This document shows positions 1 to 6,349 of a stretch of 14,176 nt of DNA, piece after piece. Numbering within the stretch: position 1 is the stretch's first letter; each line of letters opens with the position of its first letter. The notes under the pieces are model-generated. The model did no database searches, was not told the DNA's origin, and saw only the letters and a list, made by a program, of their open reading frames with translations. A program made the position numbers and the translations under genes. Source of the DNA: DAOTUL01 sp034437435 (GTDB lineage Bacteria > Chloroflexota > Anaerolineae > Aggregatilineales > Phototrophicaceae). Location: assembly GCA_964417785.1 (NCBI GenBank), contig CAYQJO010000103.1, positions 1 through 14,176 on the forward strand, given 5' to 3'.

Positions 1-1270
1 TTTTGTGGGGATGGGGCGGTGAGTTCCCCTTCCGGGTTTGGGCGTTGTTTCCCGGGGTGGGTTTCCCCCAGATTTGGCCAACCCCCCCCGCCATGGTCGA
101 TTCCCACAACCCCCGCCGTGTCATATTGAAGTCGTAGTCTTTTGAGCGTCCCTCATTGCGCACGCGAAAACGATCTTCCGAAAACGACGGTTTGTTCTCA
201 CGCCGCTCAATCGTCTCAACGTATTTATTGTAGTTGGGACGATGCTGCTCATAGCTGGAATAATCCATTGCTTCGGATAGCTGGTTCAACTGGTTCTTGC
301 TCGACCGCGCCCCCAGCATATGCGGCCACCCAAACTCATCCTGCATCCGATCGTGCCACTCGGTCAGGTCCGAGCCACTGGCCCATTCGTGCAGATCAAA
401 GCCATAACCTATCGTCCAACCAGGAATCGGGCCTAAACGGGCTGCGATATAGCGTTGCAGCCGCCGATCAACCTGACCGTTCACCCGTCCCCAATCACCA
501 CGCACCGACGGATTCTGCCCGCGTGCGGAATCGCCCCACATCCAGAGGTGGACCGTACCGCCCTGGTTGTAGACACGGGTGATAATCTCTTCCAAGGCGT
601 CGAAGGTGCGGTCATCCGGGCCAGGATTGCCGCCGTTGACACTCCAACAGGCATCTTCGCTGATGTCAAACCAGCGGCAGAAGACCGGTACATGGAATCC
701 GTTGAATTTGTGTTCGATGATGAATTCTTGAATGTCACGATCCAGGCGACTGTTGTTGTTATAGTAGTATTGTGGCCCACCCACCATGACAAGCTGCGGC
801 ACAAAGGCTTCGCCGGTCGCCGTGCGTGTCCACTGGTTGCCGACGCTGCTGACGAACCCCCGCTGGCGCGGGTCTGAGTTCGGATTGATGGTCACCGTAC
901 CCCGATAGCCATCTAAATCAGAGTCGTTGCTGGAACTGACGAACGACCAGGTCCCGATCTCAGTCCCGGTAAAACGGAATTTCCAGGTGTTGTTCCCATC
1001 ATAGAACATGGCAGTGGTATGACGTTTACCCGTACCCGAGTGGGTAAAGGTCACGCTTGCTTCCAGATCGTAGGCGTTGCCATTGTAGGATGTGTTGCGG
1101 AGACTCCATTCGAGATAGGGTCCCCATTGTGTGCCGACACGATCCGCCGACTGTGACAAACCATTACTAACCGTTGACCCTGCTGCTGGCATACTGAAAA
1201 ACAAGAGCAGCAGCAAAATCGTGAGGCGTAACATGCGTGCAGGTGTCGTTATGTTGTGTCTGCCTGACAT
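1..1270 (-). CDS. Secreted glycoside hydrolase-like protein, DUF5060-type N-domain plus TIM-barrel-like catalytic domain (3'-truncated by window edge)
   Basis: The frame is open from ATG at 1270 to the left edge, giving 423 codons without a stop. A nearby ATG at 1276 is possible, but AAGGAG (1284-1279) sits 8 bases from 1270 and only 2 from 1276. Residues 12-31 form a signal peptide: Arg-rich start, core LTILLLLLFF, then PAAG, with cleavage likely near residue 31. Residues about 45-140 look like the beta-sandwich DUF5060 domain (FYDGNNTWKFRF, GTEIGTWSF, DLDGYRGTVTI). A TIM-barrel-like region follows, with GYGFDLHEW (E295) and KPSFSEDRF (E365) as candidate acid/base and nucleophile of a clan-A glycosidase. 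The residue roles are inferred. The substrate is unknown, probably an exported or environmental polysaccharide. Residues beyond about 395 fall in the doubtful left-edge sequence. Confidence 0.72.
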   Translation of the reverse strand, partial: MSGRHNITTPARMLRLTILLLLLFFSMPAAGSTVSNGLSQSADRVGTQWGPYLEWSLRNTSYNGNAYDLEASVTFTHSGTGKRHTTAMFYDGNNTWKFRFTGTEIGTWSFVSSSNDSDLDGYRGTVTINPNSDPRQRGFVSSVGNQWTRTATGEAFVPQLVMVGGPQYYYNNNSRLDRDIQEFIIEHKFNGFHVPVFCRWFDISEDACWSVNGGNPGPDDRTFDALEEIITRVYNQGGTVHLWMWGDSARGQNPSVRGDWGRVNGQVDRRLQRYIAARLGPIPGWTIGYGFDLHEWASGSDLTEWHDRMQDEFGWPHMLGARSSKNQLNQLSEAMDYSSYEQHRPNYNKYVETIERRENKPSFSEDRFRVRNEGRSKDYDFNMTRRGLWESTMAGGVGQIWGKPTPGNNAQTRKGNSPPHPHK

Positions 1271-1345
1271 GTCCATCGCTCCTTATACTTGTGGTGGGTT
1301 CCCGGTGTGCTGTCCGAAAATCCAACCAAACCTTGCGTTATTCGC

Positions 1346-1354
1346 ACTATAGCA
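1346..1354 (-). promoter_or_regulatory. Extended -10 promoter for the glycosidase gene
   Basis: The minus strand reads TGCTATAGT, a TGn extended -10 followed by TATAGT (1351-1346). No good -35 is visible. Predicted start of transcription is near 1339, giving a leader of about 70 bases. An AACCTTGC/GCAAGGTT copy lies at 1329-1336, right at the predicted start, so repressor binding there would be easy to imagine. Confidence 0.45.
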
Positions 1355-1448
1355 TGCTGGAATCCGCCAGGAAGCGATACGACGTTACAGTTTGATTGCT
1401 CTAAGGTTAATATCTCATATCTTTGTATGAAGGAGATTTGTGCAAGGT

Positions 1449-1482
1449 GTGGCGCAAGGTATAGCGGTTAACCTTGCGCCAC
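1449..1482. repeat. Perfect 12-base inverted repeat (hairpin) within the motif cluster
   Basis: GTGGCGCAAGGT (1449-1460) and ACCTTGCGCCAC (1471-1482) are exact reverse complements around a 10-base loop. The stem is stable (8 of 12 pairs are G-C) and contains the repeat motif in both arms. Neither side is followed by a run of T, so it is not a standard intrinsic terminator. Confidence 0.75.
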
Positions 1483-1609
1483 TTTCGAGGCGATTTTGCA
1501 AGGTTGGTGCATCGCACCCGGAATTTTGAGGATATTTACAACTTTTTTACAAGATTGCGGCACTTACAACGCAAGGTAAATGAGATTAGTCTGGCGGGTA
1601 CACGATCTC

Positions 1610-1634
1610 AACCTTGCAAAGAGTCTGCAAGGTT
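1610..1634. repeat. Perfect 9-base inverted repeat just downstream of the PfkB-like gene
   Basis: AACCTTGCA (1610-1618) and TGCAAGGTT (1626-1634) pair exactly around a 7-base loop. It lies 26 bases past the stop of the PfkB-like gene on the minus strand, where a terminator would be expected, but no T-run follows. It uses the same motif as the rest of the cluster. Confidence 0.6.
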
Positions 1635-1659
1635 ACATCGATTAGCAACATTGCATTTC

Positions 1660-2619
1660 TCAAACTTCTGGCTCATGGACGGCTTCAACGGCGATTCTAT
1701 CCATAAGTCCCATGATCTCTGTCGCACTGCCAAACTCAGTACCGACTCGTGCTGATGTATAGGTCGCTGCGGCTACAGCAAACGCGAGTGCCTCATCCAG
1801 TGGATGTGACTGGCGCGTCAGCCAGCCGGCAATCAGCGCTTCGTTGAAACCACCGCTGTATGTACTGGTCTCCACACCAGAGGCTGTTGCGACCCAGCCT
1901 CCCTGCCCTGTAACCAGCACCGTGCTGCTGCCGACATCGGTCACAATCACGCGGTCAACCCCCTCGTCGCGCAGTTTGTTGGCACAATAAACCGCATCGT
2001 CACTGACGCGCACCGGGAAGTTAAACAAGCCCTCCACGTCGATCTGGCGCAGCACAATCAGGTCCGGCCCATACTGCAAAGCCTCACGCAGCACATCACT
2101 ACCTACAGCCAGCACAACCTGCGCTCCGGCTTCATGGGCGACCTGTGTAAACCGGCCATAGGTATTCAACGGTGCATTTGCCGGGAGTGCTCCCGAACAC
2201 ACCACCGTATCGCCGTCGGCGCAAACATCACGCAGCAGTCCTAATATAGTCTCAATGACCGCTGCACTGCCCACCGTACTCTCTTCAACGATATTGGTGA
2301 CGATCTTATTGCCGGTATCGACAATAATCGTGTTGCTGCGCGTGTGACCGTTCTGCTGGATGATGCGGATCGGAAACGTCTCGTCCTCAACCAATGAGCG
2401 GTAGGCACGGGCAGTCGCGTCATCGCCGAGCAAGATAATCGCCTCGGTAGGATGCTGCAACCGGCTCAGCGCACGCGATACACTGACGCCGTGTCCGCCC
2501 GGATCGAGCCGTGTTGCTTCGGTCGTGCGATTGTGATAGCCTGGGTTCAGATAGTGGGTAAAAAGCGTCCGGTCGAGCGACGGATTCAACGTGACCGAGA
2601 TCACTCTGGATGCTTCCAT
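1660..2619 (-). CDS. PfkB-family (phosphofructokinase/ribokinase fold) protein with degenerate catalytic motifs
   Basis: 319 aa from ATG 2619. GGAG lies 9 bases upstream; an in-frame GTG at 2643 would add 8 residues but has no clear ribosome site. The fold is recognisable as the 1-phosphofructokinase/LacC branch: VTLNPSLDRT (9-18), DPGGHGVSVSRAL (39-51), SGALP (142-146), and a C-terminal helix FNEALIAGWL (258-267). The active-site motifs are changed. The usual GGKG has His43 in place of Lys, the PNxxE segment reads LRQIDVE (190-196), and the GxGD catalytic Asp position reads TYSGG (253-257), with Gly in place of Asp. Active enzymes need that Asp as base. I infer a sugar-phosphate-binding or regulatory protein rather than a kinase. 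It is divergent from otsB with only 41 bases between starts. Confidence 0.8.
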   Translation of the reverse strand: MEASRVISVTLNPSLDRTLFTHYLNPGYHNRTTEATRLDPGGHGVSVSRALSRLQHPTEAIILLGDDATARAYRSLVEDETFPIRIIQQNGHTRSNTIIVDTGNKIVTNIVEESTVGSAAVIETILGLLRDVCADGDTVVCSGALPANAPLNTYGRFTQVAHEAGAQVVLAVGSDVLREALQYGPDLIVLRQIDVEGLFNFPVRVSDDAVYCANKLRDEGVDRVIVTDVGSSTVLVTGQGGWVATASGVETSTYSGGFNEALIAGWLTRQSHPLDEALAFAVAAATYTSARVGTEFGSATEIMGLMDRIAVEAVHEPEV

Positions 2620-2660
2620 CGTCCACAACTCCATTAATTTCACAGATAGGATAAGATGAC

Positions 2661-3470
2661 GTGTACTGGCAAGACGCGATTCCGACCCTGCTGCAACGCT
2701 TAATAGACAGCAACCGACCGGGTTTAATCAGCGACATGGACGGCACACTCAGCCCCATTGTACCCCGTCCTGACGACGCCCGACCAACCGAGCGTAATCT
2801 CGAACTTCTGGCAGCACTCAATGACCAGTTGCCACTGGTCGCCCTGATTTCCGGACGTTCGGTCCTCGATTTGCGCCAGCGAGTGGGCTTATCGCAATTG
2901 ACTTACGTCGGCAACCATGGTCTGGAACAATGGGAAAACGGCACAATCCGCACCCCACCTGAAGTGGCACAGTACCGTTCAGCCGTCAAAAATGCCGTGC
3001 GCGAACTGGAAGGCCGACAGGTCGACGGCATGCAGGTCGAGGACAAGGGCGTGACATTATCACTGCACTATCGCAGGACCAGTGAACCGGAACAAATCGC
3101 TGCGACATTCGCCCCCATCATCCGCGACATCGCCCAGCAAAACGGCTTGCGCTTTTTCCAGGGACGCATGGTGTTTGAACTGCGACCGCCCGTCGAAGTC
3201 AACAAGGGGAGTGCGTTCCGCTCACTCGTCGAAACCCATGCATTGGACGCCGCCGTCTACCTGGGCGATGATACCACAGATGTAGACGCACTGAGAATGG
3301 CCCGCCAACTGCGCAAGCAGGGCGCGGCCTACACATTGGGCATCGGTGTCGAGTCTGATGACACGCCGTCCGATGTTCAGGCGGAAGCCGATTTGCTGGT
3401 CTCCGGCGTCTCCGGCGTGGAGTCATTCCTGGACTGGTTGCTGAGCGCGTGCAGCGCATCGCGTACCTGA
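2661..3470 (+). CDS. otsB: Trehalose-6-phosphate phosphatase
   Basis: 269 aa. Removes phosphate from trehalose 6-phosphate, the last step of the OtsAB trehalose route, in the cytoplasm. HAD-superfamily motifs are complete: I, SDMDGTL (nucleophile D25, acid D27); II, LISGRS (62-67); III, NKGSAF (Lys182); IV, YLGDDTTDVDAL (D203, D204, D207). The cap signature YVGNHGLE (82-89) is typical of the family, and the length is normal. GTG at 2661 is the only usable start: the frame has a stop at 2652-2654. An AGGA lies 9 bases upstream. The last 94 bases overlap the 3' end of otsA, which runs the other way. Convergent, overlapping otsA and otsB is uncommon; they more often share an operon. Confidence 0.95.
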   Translation: MYWQDAIPTLLQRLIDSNRPGLISDMDGTLSPIVPRPDDARPTERNLELLAALNDQLPLVALISGRSVLDLRQRVGLSQLTYVGNHGLEQWENGTIRTPPEVAQYRSAVKNAVRELEGRQVDGMQVEDKGVTLSLHYRRTSEPEQIAATFAPIIRDIAQQNGLRFFQGRMVFELRPPVEVNKGSAFRSLVETHALDAAVYLGDDTTDVDALRMARQLRKQGAAYTLGIGVESDDTPSDVQAEADLLVSGVSGVESFLDWLLSACSASRT

Positions 3471-4897
3471 TTGTAAAACCACTCGCGCACGCCCGCGCTC
3501 TCTACAATCTCACGCAAAGCAGTGGCATGCTGTTTGCGCTTCTCACGCGGCAGATTCAGAGCGTAATGCATGGCCTCCGCCGTACTGTAAACATCAAACG
3601 GCGAGACAGTCAGGGAATACTCACCGAGTTCGTAGTAAGCTCCTGCATGTTCCGAGAGGATCAGCATGCCGTCCTTCTTGTTGACCAGAACCCCCTCTTT
3701 GGCAACCAGATTCATGCCGTCGGCAATGGGGTTCACCAGCAGCACATCATAGAGCTGCATTGCAGCGATGGCCCGTTTATAATTATCGCCCAGGATAATC
3801 CGTACCGGTTCCCAACTGGCCTCGCTGTGGGTGGCGTTGATGTATCCGGCAGTCGCCATGATCTCCTGCAAATAACTCTGGTACTCATCTACTTCCATGC
3901 GGGATGGCACCAGCAGCGCCAACATCTGTACCTTGCCCTGATGTTCCGGGTGCAGTTCCAGCAGTTGATGGAAGGCTTCAAGACCACGAATAATGTTCTT
4001 ACTTGGCTCGATCCGGTCGGTGCGCAGGATGAGCTTTCGGTCGCCGGTGTAATCGCTGATCTCGGCCAGCATCGCCTGGGTATCCAGTTCACCGCTCAGG
4101 CTTTTCACCTTGTCCACATCAATCGAGATTGGATAGGTTTTGGCCTCAACTTTGCGCTCCTTATAGGTGATCGAGTCGCGGCTGCCATGCGAATGCGCGT
4201 CATGCAGATAAAGGCGGCAGCACTGGACAAAGTTGAAGGCGTCGCGGCGTGTCTGGAATCCCACGCGGTCGGATACAGCGAGACTATCCAGAATTGCACG
4301 TCGTATTTCCTCCGGCAGCATCCGCCATCCATCCGGACTGGGCCAGGGGATGTGGACAAAGGGCTGAATCTGCACCTGATCGCCCAACAACTCACGCAGA
4401 AAATGTGGCACCATGTACAAATGGTAGTCCTGCGGGAAGACGATAACCGGGCGCTTTGCATCCCGTACCGAGTCGGCGATAGTTTCCGCAAACTGACGGT
4501 TGATGTTGACATAGCCTTCGCGCCACGCCATCCAGGTATCGCGGGTTATCACGGGCTGGCGTGGTGCATCCCATAGCTGGTGCTGAATAAACCAGAGCAG
4601 CGGATTGCTCACAGTGTTGTAGTACATATCGTACTGGCGCTTGTTAGGCAGGATCAAGCGCAGATTAATGCCCTGGACGTTTTCACCGTCCGGGAATTTC
4701 GCACCCCACATAAAATCACCCCGACTCAAAGCGGATGCCACCCACAACACATCATGTTGTTCAGCCAGAGCGCTCAGTGCCGTCACAAGGCCACCCGCGC
4801 CGCGATCCACTGTGAATTTGCCGTCTTTCTTCGCCTTAAACGAGAATGGTCCCCGATTCGACGCAATGACGATCAAAGGGTTAGCGTTATCAGTCAA
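3377..4897 (-). CDS. otsA: Trehalose-6-phosphate synthase, GT20 family
   Basis: 506 aa from TTG 4897. AAGGA lies 7 bases upstream and the product then begins MTDNANPLIVIASNRGP, as the family expects. An ATG at 4969 gives a non-conserved 24-residue extension from AT-rich sequence with no ribosome site. The enzyme transfers glucose from a nucleotide sugar to glucose 6-phosphate. Visible motifs: IASNRGP (11-17), RGAGGLVTALS (32-42), HIPWPSPDGWRMLP, LRTDRIEPSKNIIRGLEAF and LLVNPIADGMNLVAKE, the last matching the nucleotide-sugar site. HIPWPxPDxWRMLP and NPLLWFIQHQLWD resemble the actinobacterial/VldE-like GT20 branch more than E. coli OtsA, so another acceptor is possible. The neighbouring otsB makes trehalose the best reading. 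The Ser/Pro/Thr-rich tail is encoded opposite the end of otsB. Confidence 0.9.
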   Translation of the reverse strand: MTDNANPLIVIASNRGPFSFKAKKDGKFTVDRGAGGLVTALSALAEQHDVLWVASALSRGDFMWGAKFPDGENVQGINLRLILPNKRQYDMYYNTVSNPLLWFIQHQLWDAPRQPVITRDTWMAWREGYVNINRQFAETIADSVRDAKRPVIVFPQDYHLYMVPHFLRELLGDQVQIQPFVHIPWPSPDGWRMLPEEIRRAILDSLAVSDRVGFQTRRDAFNFVQCCRLYLHDAHSHGSRDSITYKERKVEAKTYPISIDVDKVKSLSGELDTQAMLAEISDYTGDRKLILRTDRIEPSKNIIRGLEAFHQLLELHPEHQGKVQMLALLVPSRMEVDEYQSYLQEIMATAGYINATHSEASWEPVRIILGDNYKRAIAAMQLYDVLLVNPIADGMNLVAKEGVLVNKKDGMLILSEHAGAYYELGEYSLTVSPFDVYSTAEAMHYALNLPREKRKQHATALREIVESAGVREWFYNQVRDALHALSNQSRNDSTPETPETSKSASA

Positions 4898-4977
4898 TTT
4901 CCATTCCTTTGCTTCCTGTTGTATGAAAAAGTGTAATGGAAAAAGAGGGGGACTACAACGCACGCTCATAAATAATT

Positions 4978-4995
4978 AATAAATAATTATTTATT
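4978..4995. promoter_or_regulatory. Perfect 18-base AT-only palindrome in the otsA/cobW-like divergent control region
   Basis: AATAAATAATTATTTATT reads the same on both strands. It is centred at 4986/4987, 80-90 bases from the start codons on either side. AT-rich palindromes are typical of Fur/Zur-family operators, and COG0523 genes are often controlled by Zur. The match to any known box is not close, so the regulator is a guess. The flank is nearly all A and T, which makes such palindromes less surprising. Confidence 0.4.
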
Positions 4996-5003
4996 GTTAT
5001 ACA
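4995..5003 (+). promoter_or_regulatory. Possible extended -10 promoter for the cobW-like gene
   Basis: TGTTATACA gives a TGn element followed by TATACA (4998-5003). The predicted leader is about 55 bases. An exact AACCTTGC copy (5007-5014) follows directly, at the expected start of transcription. The complementary strand also carries TGTATAAC here, so the same segment may fire toward otsA. No convincing -35 is seen. Confidence 0.3.
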
Positions 5004-5064
5004 TACAACCTTGCCACAATCGCCAGTCTACGTTACTATCCACACAACAAGCGACGAGGATAAA

Positions 5065-6000
5065 ATGACTGTTCCAATTACCATTCTCTCTGGTTTCCTG
5101 GGATCAGGTAAAACCACCCTGCTCAACCATATTCTAAGCAGCGATCATGGCCTGCGCATTGCTGTGATGGTCAACGATTTTGGCGTGATTAACATTGACG
5201 CGGAACTCACTGGCGGTATCCAGCAGGAGATCGTCAATCTCGCCAACGGCTGTATTTGCTGCACACTTGGCAACGACCTGCGCAAGGCGGTCATGCGCGT
5301 GGTGGAAGCCGAGCCAGAGTATATCATCATTGAGGCCAGCGGTGTCGCAGACCCGGTGGGTATCATCCGTAATCTGACCTACGGTGACCTGGATGTCACG
5401 GTTGATAGCGTGCTGACAGTTGTGGATGCCGAGAAGATCGACAAATGGAACGAAGTCTCCGACAGGCTGCCGCAAATGCAGGTCCAGATGGCGAACACGG
5501 TTTTGCTCAACAAGGTCGATCTGGTAGACGCAGCCAAACTGGAGTCGGTTCGCACCTGGATTAAAGGCATCGTCCCCCAGGCACGTATCCTGGAAACCAC
5601 CTACTGCAACGTCCCGCTTGACCTGATCCTGCATGTCGGCAATTTTGCACTGCCGGATCGACCGGCACTCGATGTCCATGTCCATCAACCCGGCGATCAT
5701 CACCACCACCATGACGACCACACCACCCTGTTCGAAACCTGGCACTGGTCTGCCGACCGGCCCCTCAAACTGGAAAAACTCAAGACAGTGATGGAAACGC
5801 TGCCCGCAACCGTGCTGCGGGCCAAAGGGTTCGTGTACCTGGATCACGATCCAGGCCGCCGCTACATCTTGCAACTGGTTGGCCGGCGCGGACGGCTCCT
5901 GGAAGATAAAAGTGAGATAGCCACAAACAGCCGTGTGGTCTTCATCGGCAGACAGCTTGATATAGAACAGATTGAAGCGATGATGGAGGCGTGCCTTTGA
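5065..6000 (+). CDS. CobW/COG0523 family GTPase, probable zinc (or other metal) chaperone
   Basis: 311 aa from ATG 5065, preceded by GAGGA 4 bases upstream. An upstream in-frame TTG at 5011 would add 18 non-conserved residues. G3E-family GTPase: Walker A GFLGSGKT (10-17), metal-binding CxCC as GCICC (C63, C65, C66), IIEASGVADP (88-97), and NKVD guanine-specificity motif (149-152). A His-rich linker (205-219, with five His in a row at 212-216) precedes the CobW C-terminal domain (FVYLDHDPGRRYILQLVG). Such proteins use GTP hydrolysis to deliver metal ions to target proteins in the cytoplasm. The His stretch fits zinc, nickel or cobalt binding. No cobalamin genes are nearby, so a role in B12 synthesis is unlikely. 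It overlaps the next gene by 4 bases. Confidence 0.92.
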   Translation: MTVPITILSGFLGSGKTTLLNHILSSDHGLRIAVMVNDFGVINIDAELTGGIQQEIVNLANGCICCTLGNDLRKAVMRVVEAEPEYIIIEASGVADPVGIIRNLTYGDLDVTVDSVLTVVDAEKIDKWNEVSDRLPQMQVQMANTVLLNKVDLVDAAKLESVRTWIKGIVPQARILETTYCNVPLDLILHVGNFALPDRPALDVHVHQPGDHHHHHDDHTTLFETWHWSADRPLKLEKLKTVMETLPATVLRAKGFVYLDHDPGRRYILQLVGRRGRLLEDKSEIATNSRVVFIGRQLDIEQIEAMMEACL

Positions 6001-6341
6001 CGCTCGATATACTGGAAGCATTGCAGCAGGAAATCGAAAACTCGCTGCGAACTCATATGGGCAGCCAGACGATGTGCCAGTTACACAAGGATGGTCGCGT
6101 GAGTGGCGGACTCAAGTACGACGAAGGCCGTCTGGTGGTCGTTCGTGCAGCCATGCGCAAACTGCGCTCCAGCGATGAACCGGCCCTGGAAGACGAACTG
6201 GCAAAATGGCAGCAACAGCTTGACCGCTACCAGAATCAGGAACCACGCTCCATGCCCTGGATCGCCTACAGTCAGGGTGGCGTGGACACGCTCAAGCAGT
6301 TGATACAAAATGGTCCCACCCCCAACCTCGCAGACCTTTAG
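5997..6341 (+). CDS. Small protein of unknown function coupled to the COG0523 GTPase
   Basis: 114 aa if started at TTG 5997, where TTGA overlaps the upstream stop. GGAGG (5985-5989) is then 7 bases away, which is ideal. A GTG at 5991 is in frame but sits only 1 base after GGAGG. I do not recognise a family. It is soluble and looks mainly helical at both ends. The N-terminal third contains SLRTHMGSQTMCQLHKDGRVSG, and the middle (ALEDELAKWQQQLDRYQNQ) is charged and coiled-coil-like. No signal peptide or membrane segment. Tight coupling implies a shared role with the GTPase, perhaps as client or partner; that is inference. Its stop is 8 bases from the stop of the convergent ferritin-like gene. 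Confidence 0.75.
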   Translation: MTLDILEALQQEIENSLRTHMGSQTMCQLHKDGRVSGGLKYDEGRLVVVRAAMRKLRSSDEPALEDELAKWQQQLDRYQNQEPRSMPWIAYSQGGVDTLKQLIQNGPTPNLADL

Positions 6342-6349
6342 CTGCATTG

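Larger units (their letters stand above)
1329..1634. repeat. Cluster of about nine GCAAGGTT/AACCTTGC motifs in the 383-base intergenic gap
   Basis: The gap 1277-1659 contains no supported gene. It holds the 8-base motif in both orientations: exact copies at 1329-1336, 1470-1477, 1498-1505, 1610-1617 and 1627-1634, and copies with one mismatch at 1401-1408, 1442-1449, 1454-1461 and 1571-1578. Two head-to-head pairs form perfect hairpins. One more exact copy outside the cluster lies at 5007-5014 in the cobW-like promoter region. Function is unknown; operator sites for one regulator, or an intergenic repeat family, are both possible. Confidence 0.7.

Noticed and set aside
142..877. Plus-strand open frames inside the glycosidase region
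   Set aside because: The minus-strand frame is open for 423 codons with a signal peptide and glycosidase motifs; the plus frames have low-complexity products.
1449..1482. Intrinsic terminator
   Set aside because: The stem is strong but no T-run follows on either strand, so it is reported only as a hairpin.
1329..1634. CRISPR-like array
   Set aside because: The repeated unit is only 8 bases, occurs in both orientations and has irregular spacing.
1289..1755. Short plus-strand open frames in the gap before the PfkB-like gene
   Set aside because: They run through the repeat cluster, lack ribosome sites and encode no recognisable protein.
3449..4576. Long open frame on the plus strand opposite otsA (375 codons)
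   Set aside because: It mirrors the codon structure of otsA, shows no domain or ribosome site, and its sequence reads as antisense of conserved GT20 motifs.
4978..4995. Canonical Fur or Zur box
   Set aside because: It is symmetrical and AT-rich but lacks the usual GATAAT/ATTATC or GTTATAATATAAC-type core, so the regulator is not named.
5134..6021. Long open frame on the minus strand opposite the cobW-like gene (295 codons)
   Set aside because: Antisense shadow of a gene whose motifs are unmistakable; no start signal or family resemblance.
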